NCBI GenBank assembly: GCA_031255955.1
Contig: JAIRRO010000030.1
Span: forward strand, 1 to 13,392
Direction of reading: 5' to 3'
Length of the DNA stretch: 13,392 nucleotides
From: Oscillospiraceae bacterium
Lineage (GTDB): Bacteria; Bacillota; Clostridia; Oscillospirales; Oscillospiraceae
Positions within the stretch are counted from its first letter, which is position 1; each line of letters begins with the position of its first letter. The notes under the pieces were generated by a model, which worked only from the letters and a program-made list of their open reading frames with translations, did not search any database and was not told the origin of the DNA. Positions 1 through 6,379 of this stretch are shown piece after piece. The position numbers and the translations under genes were made by a program.

Positions 1-852
1 GCGGTTTTTCGGATTGTCGGTGATGTTCTCAGCGAGAATATCAAGACCATTGACCTCCGCGGCGCGGCGCGAGCCTATCGCAGCTATTTTCGCGCTGCCG
101 CCGGAGGCAACCATTTCGGCGGCGACGGCGGTGTTCCTGACACGCGTAAGCTCCCAGCTTTTGCCCTTTAAGAAGCGTCGGCACTGCGCGAAGCCTTCGG
201 GGTGTGACAGCACCTCGCGCACGTCGCCGAGCGCCGCGCCGCGCGCGCCGATAAGGCACTGCGCCACGGCAATCCATACCTGCCCCGTTATGTAGCAGGA
301 GTGACGCCGCAGGAGGTCATACACCTCGCCGATAGCTCCCGTTTGCGAATTTTCGATAGGCAGTACACCGAAAGAAGCCTCCCCGGAGCGAACGGCGTTA
401 AAAACATCTTCAAAATATTCGCGCGTAATATATTCGTCGTTCGGGAACATTATCCGCGCGGCTTGCTCGCTCCACGCCCCGGCAACACCCTGAAACGCCA
501 CGGGACCCGGCGCGCGCTTGGAGCTTTCCGGGAACTCAAACGCCTGCGTCAGCCCGAGATTTTCATATTGCCGCAGCTTGGATAGCGAGATGAGCGTCCG
601 CATAAGCGCCGCCGTCTCCGCGCGCTTGTCGGTATCCGCCAGCGCCAGCGCGGAGGCAATTACAGTTTCCTCGCGCTCTGTATCCGTGATTGCAAGGTTG
701 CCTTCCTCCTTAACGCGCGAAATATCGTTCGATATTCGCTGCCGTTCCTGAAACAGGCGCGTCAGATCCGTATCTACCGCATCGATTTGCCCTCTCAGAG
801 CCTCAAGTCTTTCCTTTGGGGCAAGTCTGTCTTTTTGGGATTTTTCCGCCAT
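1..852 (-). CDS. pheA: bifunctional chorismate mutase / prephenate dehydratase (P-protein), 3' part cut off by window edge
   Basis: The protein converts chorismate to prephenate and prephenate to phenylpyruvate, the committed steps to phenylalanine, in the cytosol. Seen: 284 codons are open to the window edge. Residues 14-95 form an AroQ-type helical chorismate mutase domain (LEALRGQIDAVDTDL, LFQERQRI). From about residue 117 a prephenate dehydratase domain follows: VAFQGVAGAWSEQAA (118-132), VLPIENSQTGAIGE (163-176), LSHPEGFAQCRRFL (215-228) and LAENITDNPKNR (273-284). The catalytic Thr-Arg-Phe and the C-terminal ACT domain should lie just beyond base 1. The ATG at 852 is preceded by AGAGGTG, the same Shine-Dalgarno used by the leader peptide at 5427. 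It is the last visible gene of the aro operon, 38 nt after aroF. This explains why the operon leader is dominated by Phe codons. Confidence 0.95.
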   Translation of the reverse strand, partial: MAEKSQKDRLAPKERLEALRGQIDAVDTDLTRLFQERQRISNDISRVKEEGNLAITDTEREETVIASALALADTDKRAETAALMRTLISLSKLRQYENLGLTQAFEFPESSKRAPGPVAFQGVAGAWSEQAARIMFPNDEYITREYFEDVFNAVRSGEASFGVLPIENSQTGAIGEVYDLLRRHSCYITGQVWIAVAQCLIGARGAALGDVREVLSHPEGFAQCRRFLKGKSWELTRVRNTAVAAEMVASGGSAKIAAIGSRRAAEVNGLDILAENITDNPKNR

Positions 853-890
853 TGTAAGCACCTCTTTTGAATAAAATTATATCGTATGAC

Positions 891-1895
891 TTATGAGGCA
901 ATTGCCTCACGAATTCGCTCCACCTTGCCCATAATTCGGCGGAACACCTGCGGCGTAACGCTTTGCGCGCCGTCGCACAGCGCGGCTTCGGGGTGGTTGT
1001 GAACCTCGATTATCAGTCCGTCCGCACCGCACGCCGCCGCCGCGAGCGCCATAGGCTCCACAAGATGCCAGAAGCCCGTGGCGTGCGAGGGGTCAATGAT
1101 TACGGGCAGATGGCTGCGCGCCTTCAGAACAGGCACGGCGGAGAGATCCAGTGTGTTGCGCGTCGCTGTTTCAAAGGTGCGTATGCCGCGCTCGCACAGC
1201 ATAATTTCGCGCGCGCCGCCCGCCATAACATGCTCTGCCGCCATAAGCAGCTCGTCAAGAGTACTGGAGAGTCCGCGCTTTAGCAGCACGGGTTTTTTCA
1301 GCGCGCCGACCTGACGCAGCAGAGTGAAGTTTTGCATATTGCGCGCGCCGATTTGGATGACATCCACGTCCTCCGCGAATTGGTCAAGATATTCCGGGGA
1401 CATTATCTCGGTCACGATGGGCAGTCCCGTTTTGCCGCGGGCGAGCTTTAATAGCTCCAGCCCGTCTAATCCCAAGCCGGAAAAGGCGTAGGGAGAGGTG
1501 CGCGGCTTGAACGCGCCTCCGCGCAGAAAATTCGCGCCCGCGCCTTTTACATCCCGCGCGACGGAAAGGATTTGCTCCTCGCTTTCGACAGAGCAGGGTC
1601 CCGCGATTACGGCGAAGTTGCCGCCGCCAACGAGCCGACCGGAAATGTCAAACACGCTGTCCTCGGGGTGAAAGCTCCTGCCCGCGAGCTTATACGGCTC
1701 GCGCACACGGACGATTTTATCCACGCAGCCGTGCCGCGCGACATCATCCTCGGAGAGTTCCGAGAGATCCCCCGCCAGACCCAGCATCGGCGTGTCGCCC
1801 GCGATGTCTTGAACAACGACGCCGCGTCGCGAAAGGGCTTGCCTTAGGGTGACGGTGTCCTCCGGCTGTACATTCTGTTTCAAAATAATAATCAT
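891..1895 (-). CDS. aroF: 3-deoxy-7-phosphoheptulonate (DAHP) synthase, type I-beta with N-terminal regulatory domain
   Basis: The enzyme condenses phosphoenolpyruvate and erythrose-4-phosphate to DAHP, the first step of the shikimate pathway. Seen: 334 aa. Residues 1-70 match the ferredoxin-like/ACT-like N-terminal domain of the Thermotoga/Bacillus-type enzyme (starting MIIILKQN). It is followed by YKLAGRSFHPEDSVFDI and a TIM barrel with FAVIAGPCSVES (metal-ligand Cys at 101), GGAFKPRTSPYAF, a GARNMQNF segment and IIDPSHATG. In characterised relatives the N-terminal domain binds Phe or Tyr for feedback inhibition; here that is inferred. An open frame extends upstream to 1964, but the start is placed at 1895 because AAGGAG sits 6 nt before this ATG and the family begins here. 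It lies 25 nt downstream of aroC and 38 nt upstream of pheA. The symbol aroF is used in the Firmicutes sense. Confidence 0.95.
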   Translation of the reverse strand: MIIILKQNVQPEDTVTLRQALSRRGVVVQDIAGDTPMLGLAGDLSELSEDDVARHGCVDKIVRVREPYKLAGRSFHPEDSVFDISGRLVGGGNFAVIAGPCSVESEEQILSVARDVKGAGANFLRGGAFKPRTSPYAFSGLGLDGLELLKLARGKTGLPIVTEIMSPEYLDQFAEDVDVIQIGARNMQNFTLLRQVGALKKPVLLKRGLSSTLDELLMAAEHVMAGGAREIMLCERGIRTFETATRNTLDLSAVPVLKARSHLPVIIDPSHATGFWHLVEPMALAAAACGADGLIIEVHNHPEAALCDGAQSVTPQVFRRIMGKVERIREAIAS

Positions 1896-1920
1896 AATTT
1901 TCTCCTTCAGTGCTCTGATT

Positions 1921-2907
1921 CTAAAGATATTGCGCCAGCGCGATTGCCGCCACAGCCTCAACAATGGGCACGGCGCGCGGTACGATACAAGGGTCGTGCC
2001 GCCCGGTGAAGCTGTGCGTCACCGGCTCGTTCGTGCGCAAATCAACGGTTTTCTGCGGGATAGAAATTGTCGGTGTAGGCTTGATTGCCGCGCGGAAAAC
2101 AAGCTCCGCACCGTTTGTGATGCCGCCGTTTATCCCGCCGTTGTGATTGGCAAGAAAGGCGATTTCGCCGTTGTTATCCACCGTTATGCCGTCGGATACC
2201 TCGCTGCCGAGGCGTCGGGCAAGGGCAAAGCCGTCGCCGAACTCGACGCCCTTTACAGCCGGAATGGAAAACAGCAGCGCGGAAACGGAGCTTTCGACGG
2301 AATGAAAGATAGGCTCACCCCAGCCCGCCGGAGCGCCGCGGACGCGGCATTCAATTATCCCGCCGACGCTGTCACCCGCCATCCTCGCGGCGCTGATGAT
2401 ATCGTCGAATTTATCGGGGCTGCGCTCCCCGCGAATTTCGATAATATCGGCGGATATTTCAATACCGTGCGCATTTCGTAAAAGCTGCCTTGCCAGCGCC
2501 CCCGCGAACACAACGGGCGCCGTAAGCCGACCGGAAAAATGCCCGCCGCCGCGATAATCGTTAAAGCCGCCGTATTTAATCGCCGCCGCGAGATCGGCGT
2601 GTCCGGGGCGCGGAAGGTGCCGCTCGTAATCGCGGGAGCGCACATCGGTGTTGCGGCAGAGCGCCATAAGCGGCGCGCCCGTTGTCCTGCCATCCAGCAT
2701 ACCGCTGAGAATTTCAAATTCATCAGCCTCGCGGCGCGGCGTGGCGTTGTCGCTTTGCCCCGGCGCGCGCCGCTGCAGCTCGCGCCGCACCTCGGTAAAA
2801 TCCGGCTCAAAGCCTGCGGGCAGCCCGCCAATGACGACGCCAATCGCGTCGCCGTGCGACTCCCCGAACACGGAAATTTTGAATTTTTTGCCCCATTGAC
2901 TGTTCAT
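1921..2907 (-). CDS. aroC: chorismate synthase
   Basis: The enzyme converts 5-enolpyruvylshikimate-3-phosphate to chorismate using reduced FMN. Seen: 328 aa with GESHGDAIGVVIGGLPAG (residues 15-32, conserved His18), RRAPGQSD, LPRPGHADLAA with the second conserved His, DYRGGGHFSGRLTAP, NNGGINGGITNGAE, KPTPTISIPQKTVD and GRHDPCIVPRAVPIVEAVAA. All family signatures are present. The protein is shorter than the usual 350-390 aa, and the common SARET stretch is replaced by SGRLTAP, which I recall as a clostridial variant. The ATG at 2907 is preceded by GAGGTGAG with 8-nt spacing. It is the third structural gene of the operon, separated from aroA by 121 nt that can fold into a GC-rich hairpin cluster. 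Confidence 0.96.
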   Translation of the reverse strand: MNSQWGKKFKISVFGESHGDAIGVVIGGLPAGFEPDFTEVRRELQRRAPGQSDNATPRREADEFEILSGMLDGRTTGAPLMALCRNTDVRSRDYERHLPRPGHADLAAAIKYGGFNDYRGGGHFSGRLTAPVVFAGALARQLLRNAHGIEISADIIEIRGERSPDKFDDIISAARMAGDSVGGIIECRVRGAPAGWGEPIFHSVESSVSALLFSIPAVKGVEFGDGFALARRLGSEVSDGITVDNNGEIAFLANHNGGINGGITNGAELVFRAAIKPTPTISIPQKTVDLRTNEPVTHSFTGRHDPCIVPRAVPIVEAVAAIALAQYL

Positions 2908-2936
2908 AATAAATACTCACCTCGTGGAAAATTTAA

Positions 2937-3006
2937 CGTGCTGACGCACGGGGAACGCACCTCTTACCCCACGCGGCAAGCCGCGCGGGGACCCCGTGCG
3001 GGTGCG
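2937..3006. other. GC-rich nested inverted repeats in the aroA-aroC gap
   Basis: This is the only sizeable gap inside the aro operon. Outer arms CGCACGGGG (2945-2953) and CCCCGTGCG (2992-3000) pair perfectly over 9 bp. Inside them, CCCC-A-CGCGGC (2967-2977) pairs with GCCGCG-C-GGGG (2980-2990), leaving one mismatch. Competing pairings exist: CGCACC (2956-2961) with GGTGCG (3001-3006), and CGTGC (2937-2941) with GCACG (2946-2950). No U-tract follows on the minus strand, so it is not a standard intrinsic terminator. It may be an mRNA processing or stability element, or a dispersed palindromic repeat. Only the base pairing is directly seen. Confidence 0.6.
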
Positions 3007-3028
3007 ACGGGAGCCAAGCGTGCTTGTA

Positions 3029-4207
3029 TTATGTTGCTTCAAAGTCGGTCCAGAAGCGGGGGTAGGATTTGGCGACGCATTCCGCGCCGTCAACAATAAC
3101 CTCCCAGCGGCAGCGGATGGCAGCCACCGCGCCCATCATCGCTATTCGGTGGTCGCCGCGCGAATCCATTTCCCCGCCCTCAAGAATCTCGCGTCCGTTT
3201 ATGACAAGCGTGTCGCCGTCCGCGACGACGCGCGCGCCCAGCTTGCACAGCTCCTCGCGGATAGCGTCAAATCTGTCGCTTTCCTTATATCGCAGCCGTC
3301 CGGCGTTATATATCCGGCTCACGCCGCGCGCGAAGCAGAGCATAGCAGCTACAGGCGGGATGAGATCGGGGATATCGGTTGCGTCAATATCGCAGGGAAG
3401 GATTTTCCCCGGCTTGGCTTTTAATCCGCCGCCGGAGGTGATTACGACGTTAATGCCGCAGCTTTTAAGTATGTTCAAAATCTCCATATCGCCCTGCTTG
3501 GAGCTTAAATTCAACCCGAGGCACTCCACCTCACGCCCGAGTGCCCCGGCGGCAAGAAACACAGCCGCGTGGGAAAAATCGCCCTCTATGCTTATTTCGC
3601 GCTGTGTATACCGCTGATTGCCGCGAATAAAGAATGCGTCCTGTTCAGAGCGTATCTCCACACCGGATTTCAGCAGCTCGTCTATCGTCAGGCCGACATA
3701 TCCCACCGATTCAAGCGGCGATGTGAGGCGTATTTCGCTGTCGCTGTCCAATAACGGCAGCGCGAGCAGCAAGCCTGTCACAAATTGCGAGCTTATATCC
3801 CCGGGCAGCTCGAACACGCCCGGTGTCAGGGTGCCTGATACGCGCAGCTCGTCGGCACTTTCAACGATTTGCGCGCCGTGACGGCGCAGCTCGTCAAGAT
3901 ACGGGGTAAGCGGGCGCTCCAGCAATCGACCCGCGCCGCGAAACGAGGCAGAAACGCCCATCGCCGCCGCAACGGGGAGCAAAAAGCGAAGCGTTGAGCC
4001 GGACTCACCGCAGTTAAGTGTAGGCTCGCGCTCCCCGGAGGTAAGGGCAAGCATGCAGCGCGCCGTGGCGTCAAGATCCTCCGAAAAGCCCTCCGGCAGT
4101 TCGAGTGCACCGGCTAGCGCGTTGCATATCATCGCGCGGTGTATAACGCTCTTGGATGGCGGTATTTGCACCTCGCCCGCCGGAAATCGTCTGATGGTCT
4201 TTAACAC
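3029..4207 (-). CDS. aroA: 3-phosphoshikimate 1-carboxyvinyltransferase (EPSP synthase)
   Basis: The enzyme transfers the enolpyruvyl group of PEP to shikimate-3-phosphate, the sixth shikimate step. Seen: 392 aa, somewhat shorter than the usual 420-450. Motifs in order are PPSKSVIHRAM (Lys19, Arg24, substrate binding), NCGESGSTLRFL (66-76, Arg74), ERPLTPYLDELRRHGAQI, DISSQFVTGLLLALPLL, EGDFSHAAVFLAAGAL, DATDIPDLIPPVAA (Asp281, the catalytic Asp equivalent), RYKESDRFDAI (306-316) and DHRIAMM (352-358). The start is GTG at 4207, overlapping the aroB stop by 7 nt (GTGTTAA). A GGAGG inside the end of aroB lies 7 nt upstream, so translation is probably coupled to aroB. Inhibitor sensitivity cannot be judged safely from these motifs. 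Confidence 0.95.
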   Translation of the reverse strand: MLKTIRRFPAGEVQIPPSKSVIHRAMICNALAGALELPEGFSEDLDATARCMLALTSGEREPTLNCGESGSTLRFLLPVAAAMGVSASFRGAGRLLERPLTPYLDELRRHGAQIVESADELRVSGTLTPGVFELPGDISSQFVTGLLLALPLLDSDSEIRLTSPLESVGYVGLTIDELLKSGVEIRSEQDAFFIRGNQRYTQREISIEGDFSHAAVFLAAGALGREVECLGLNLSSKQGDMEILNILKSCGINVVITSGGGLKAKPGKILPCDIDATDIPDLIPPVAAMLCFARGVSRIYNAGRLRYKESDRFDAIREELCKLGARVVADGDTLVINGREILEGGEMDSRGDHRIAMMGAVAAIRCRWEVIVDGAECVAKSYPRFWTDFEAT

Positions 4208-5235
4208 AGCGCAGCCTCCAATTCTTCATGCGTCGTCTCACGGAGGACGACATCTCCGATATCGCGCAGCAGCACAAGGGTGACGCCGTCCCCGTCGCGT
4301 TTTTTATCCCCCGACATATGCGGGATAAGCTCCGTCGCCGGGAAATCAAGCTCGGTGTCAAGTCCCGCCTTGGATATCACGGACATAATTTCGCGCCTCA
4401 CCCCCGGCGGCGTCACGCCGAGGCGCTCACCCGTCTCAAGCGCCAAGCGCATACCGATAGCCACCGCCTCGCCGTGATTAAACTGCGCGTAGTCCCCGTG
4501 CTTTTCTATAGCGTGGGCGAAGGTATGCCCGAAATTTAACGCCATACGCGCCCCCGTGTCGCGCTCGTCCCGCGCGACAAGCCCCGCCTTTAAGCGGCAG
4601 CAGAGATAAATTAGACGCGCCGGGTCACTCAACTCGCCGCCAGGCAGCAGTGCGGGTATCTCCCGCTCGCCGAGCGCGAAGTATTTAACGACCTCCGCTA
4701 AGCCCGCGCGCACCTCGCGCACAGGCAGGGTTTTCAGAAAATCCGTGTCGATGAGTACGCGCTCCGGCTGATAAAACGCGCCCATCAAATTTTTCCCCTC
4801 CGGCAGATTGACGCCGGTTTTGCCGCCGACGGACGAATCCGTCATCGCAATCAGGCTTGTCGGCACTTGAATAAGTCTGACGCCGCGCATATAGCACGAC
4901 GCCGCAAAGCCCGCCGTGTCCCCGACGACGCCGCCGCCCAGCGCGATTACGTAGTCCCGCCGCCGCAAGCCCATCAAGGCGAAGTCGCGGCAAAGCAGCG
5001 CAACGGCGTCCGGCGTCTTATGCTGCTCACCCGCAGGAAGTAGAAAAAGCTCGGCGCGCGCTCCCGCGGTGCGCAGGAGACCAAGCGCGCGCTCGGCGTA
5101 CAGCGGACTGACATTGCTGTCCGTGACGAGCGCCGCGGCGCCGGCTCCGACGGTGCTTGATAGCATTTCAAGTGCGCCGGGGCCTATGTCGATGGCATAC
5201 TCCCGCGACGGGGCGGAGACAGTGAGTGTTATCAT
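4201..5235 (-). CDS. aroB: 3-dehydroquinate synthase
   Basis: The enzyme cyclises DAHP to 3-dehydroquinate using NAD+ and a divalent metal, the second step of the shikimate pathway. Seen: 344 aa, normal length. Motifs are LPAGEQHKT (67-74), ALGGGVVGDTAGFAAS (98-113, nucleotide binding), QVPTSLIAMTDSSVGGKTGVN (123-143), RAGLAEVVKYF with metal ligand Glu181, NFGHTFAHAIE with His237, and FNHGEAVAIGM with His254. The ATG at 5235 follows AAGGAGG with 9-nt spacing. It is the first structural gene after the leader peptide and attenuator, about 220 nt downstream of the predicted transcription start. Its last codons overlap the GTG start of aroA. Confidence 0.97.
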   Translation of the reverse strand: MITLTVSAPSREYAIDIGPGALEMLSSTVGAGAAALVTDSNVSPLYAERALGLLRTAGARAELFLLPAGEQHKTPDAVALLCRDFALMGLRRRDYVIALGGGVVGDTAGFAASCYMRGVRLIQVPTSLIAMTDSSVGGKTGVNLPEGKNLMGAFYQPERVLIDTDFLKTLPVREVRAGLAEVVKYFALGEREIPALLPGGELSDPARLIYLCCRLKAGLVARDERDTGARMALNFGHTFAHAIEKHGDYAQFNHGEAVAIGMRLALETGERLGVTPPGVRREIMSVISKAGLDTELDFPATELIPHMSGDKKRDGDGVTLVLLRDIGDVVLRETTHEELEAALC

Positions 5236-5260
5236 ACGGGCATCCCTCCTTAAAAAACTG

Positions 5261-5298
5261 AAAATAAAAAACGCGGAACCCTTGTCACGGGTTCCGCG
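5261..5298 (-). terminator. intrinsic terminator in the aro operon leader (attenuator)
   Basis: Read on the minus strand, CGCGGAACCC (5298-5289) and GGGTTCCGCG (5281-5272) form a perfect 10-bp stem with a 7-nt loop. TTTTTTATTTT follows directly. It lies between the leader ORF and the aroB ribosome binding site, so it would stop transcription before any structural gene unless prevented from forming. This is the terminator arm (3:4) of the proposed attenuation system. Confidence 0.92.
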
Positions 5299-5388
5299 CC
5301 TTGATGGCTGATGAAAAATATGTTATACCCCGTGTCCTCTATCCAATTTTGCGCGCCAAAACCAGCCGAAGCTAAAAAAGCTGCGGCT
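5290..5388 (-). promoter_or_regulatory. protector hairpin and candidate antiterminator of the aro attenuator
   Basis: Seen in the minus-strand RNA: AGCCGCAGCU and AGCUUCGGCU (5364-5388) pair as a 5-bp plus 4-bp hairpin with one mismatch, located inside the regulatory codons (arms 1:2). Arm 2, continuing as GGCTGGTTTTGGCGC (5367-5353), can instead pair with two downstream pieces. GGCTGGT pairs with ATCAGCC (5312-5306). GGTTTTG-g-CGC pairs with GCGCGGAACC (5299-5290), which is the 5' arm of the terminator. Inferred: a ribosome stalled on the Phe codons covers arm 1, arm 2 pairs with arm 3, and the terminator cannot form. I folded this by eye only. Confidence 0.65.
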
Positions 5389-5427
5389 AAAGCTAAAAAA
5401 GAAATAATTGGCGGCGCGGGATTGCAT
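5323..5427 (-). CDS. aromatic-rich leader peptide of the aro operon attenuator
   Basis: A 34-codon ORF runs from ATG at 5427 to TAA at 5325-5323, with AGAGGTG 5 nt upstream of the start. Codons 8-24 read Y F F F S F S R S F F S F G W F W. That is eight Phe, two Trp and one Tyr, so 11 aromatic residues fall within 17 codons. No signal peptide or domain is present. It starts about 27 nt after the predicted transcription start, and its stop lies 24 nt before the terminator stem. Such composition upstream of a Phe/aromatic biosynthesis operon is the hallmark of ribosome-mediated attenuation (as in enterobacterial pheA, pheST and trp leaders). The peptide itself probably has no function: its translation rate is the sensor of charged tRNA-Phe, and perhaps tRNA-Trp and tRNA-Tyr. 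Confidence 0.88.
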   Translation of the reverse strand: MQSRAANYFFFSFSRSFFSFGWFWRAKLDRGHGV

Positions 5428-5460
5428 ATGGACACCTCTTTGAATTATTCTGTGACGCTA

Positions 5461-5489
5461 AGTATAGCACAGCGCGAACAGGCTGTCAA
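5461..5489 (-). promoter_or_regulatory. sigma-A promoter of the aro operon
   Basis: On the minus strand, TTGACA (5489-5484) and TATACT (5466-5461) are separated by exactly 17 nt. The predicted start is near 5454, giving a leader of about 220 nt before aroB. Confidence 0.92.
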
Positions 5490-5518
5490 GAGGAAAATTT
5501 GAAAAGTGAAATCTAATC

Positions 5519-5547
5519 TTGACGCGCGCTTGTCGGGGTGATACAAT
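5519..5547 (+). promoter_or_regulatory. sigma-A promoter of the TIM-barrel/amidohydrolase unit
   Basis: TTGACG (5519-5524) and TACAAT (5542-5547) are separated by 17 nt, 38 nt before the ATG at 5586. It is back to back with the aro promoter: the two -35 boxes are 29 nt apart, so a regulator bound between them could touch both. Confidence 0.85.
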
Positions 5548-5585
5548 GTAATAGAAGATTAACTTGAAACGAGGACACAACAAAC

Positions 5586-6374
5586 ATGTCAGCTACCACG
5601 CCGAAAAAAATTAAAAACCTGCATATTTCCACCGTGGCGGAGGACGCGCGGGAGACAGCGCTGCGGTATGGGCTGGGGCTGGAGATAGCGGAGTTCTGCA
5701 CGGCAATGAATATGGACGACGCGTTTGCGCAGTGGGACACCAAGGTGCGCACGGAAATCGACGGTGTAGCTCGCATTATGTTTCATGCGCCGTTTAATGA
5801 GCTTTGCCCGGCAGCCATAGACCCGCTTGTCCTTGACGTTGCCCGCAGACGCTACAGACAGGCGTTTCAATTAGCGCCGCAGTATGGCGCACGGCGGATA
5901 GTCGTACATTCCGGATATGTCCCGCTGGTGTATTTCAAAAGCTATTTTCACGAACGCAGCGTGGAGTTTTGGCGCGAACGGCTCGCCGAGCTGCCGCGTG
6001 ACATTACACTGCTGCTTGAAAACGTGATGGAGGACTCCCCCGAGCTGCTGGCGGGGATAGTTCGGGAAATTAACGACCCGCGATTTCGCCTCTGCTTTGA
6101 TATCGGACACGCGAACACGATCATCTCCAATACACCGATGGACGAATGGATTGACACCTGCGCGCCTCACATCGGACATGTTCATATACATAACAATTAC
6201 AGGGAGTGGGACGACCACAATCCCCCCGGCGACGGTATCATAGATATGCGACACGTTTTAACCCGCCTGACTTCGGAAATTCCCGACGACGCCACATATT
6301 CAATAGAATCGATAGCATCAGCCCCCGCCGCCGAGTGGCTGGCTATTGAAGGCTTCATCGACTCGCCGCGATAA
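5586..6374 (+). CDS. sugar phosphate isomerase/epimerase-like TIM-barrel protein (xylose isomerase-like / AP endonuclease 2 fold)
   Basis: This is a soluble, probably metal-dependent TIM-barrel enzyme of the xylose-isomerase-like superfamily; the substrate is unknown. Seen: 262 aa. IMFHAPF (64-70), RRIVVHSGYV with His108, LLLENVMED with Glu145, CFDIGHAN (170-177, Asp172), HVHIHNNYREWDDHNPPGDG (198-217) and YSIES with Glu241 match the metal-binding and substrate positions of the family. The start ATG at 5586 has GAGGA 10 nt upstream. It is the first gene after its own promoter and ends 5 nt before the amidohydrolase start, so the two are almost certainly co-transcribed and may act on one substrate. 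Endonuclease IV is less likely, because the protein is small and lacks that enzyme's full set of metal ligands as far as I can judge. Confidence 0.85.
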   Translation: MSATTPKKIKNLHISTVAEDARETALRYGLGLEIAEFCTAMNMDDAFAQWDTKVRTEIDGVARIMFHAPFNELCPAAIDPLVLDVARRRYRQAFQLAPQYGARRIVVHSGYVPLVYFKSYFHERSVEFWRERLAELPRDITLLLENVMEDSPELLAGIVREINDPRFRLCFDIGHANTIISNTPMDEWIDTCAPHIGHVHIHNNYREWDDHNPPGDGIIDMRHVLTRLTSEIPDDATYSIESIASAPAAEWLAIEGFIDSPR

Positions 6375-6379
6375 AAAAC

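Noticed and set aside
1896..1964. 23-codon N-terminal extension of the DAHP synthase
   Set aside because: The internal ATG at 1895 has AAGGAG at good spacing and begins exactly where the family does; the extension overlaps the end of aroC.
1849..2481. 210-codon plus-strand ORF
   Set aside because: It lies antisense to aroC, whose family motifs are complete; the long frame is a by-product of GC-rich codon use.
2539..3099. 186-codon plus-strand ORF across the aroC start and the intergenic hairpins
   Set aside because: It is antisense to aroC and aroA, with no recognisable domain or ribosome site.
5236..5460. T-box riboswitch controlling the aro operon
   Set aside because: No T-box core (the conserved GGUGG-containing motif) or Stem I features are seen, and the aromatic leader ORF explains the layout better.
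5311..5502. Plus-strand ORF rich in Lys and Ala
   Set aside because: It is the reverse of the Phe/Ser-rich leader ORF and runs over the aro promoter; it has no ribosome binding site, and its composition is explained by the TTT/AGC codons on the other strand.
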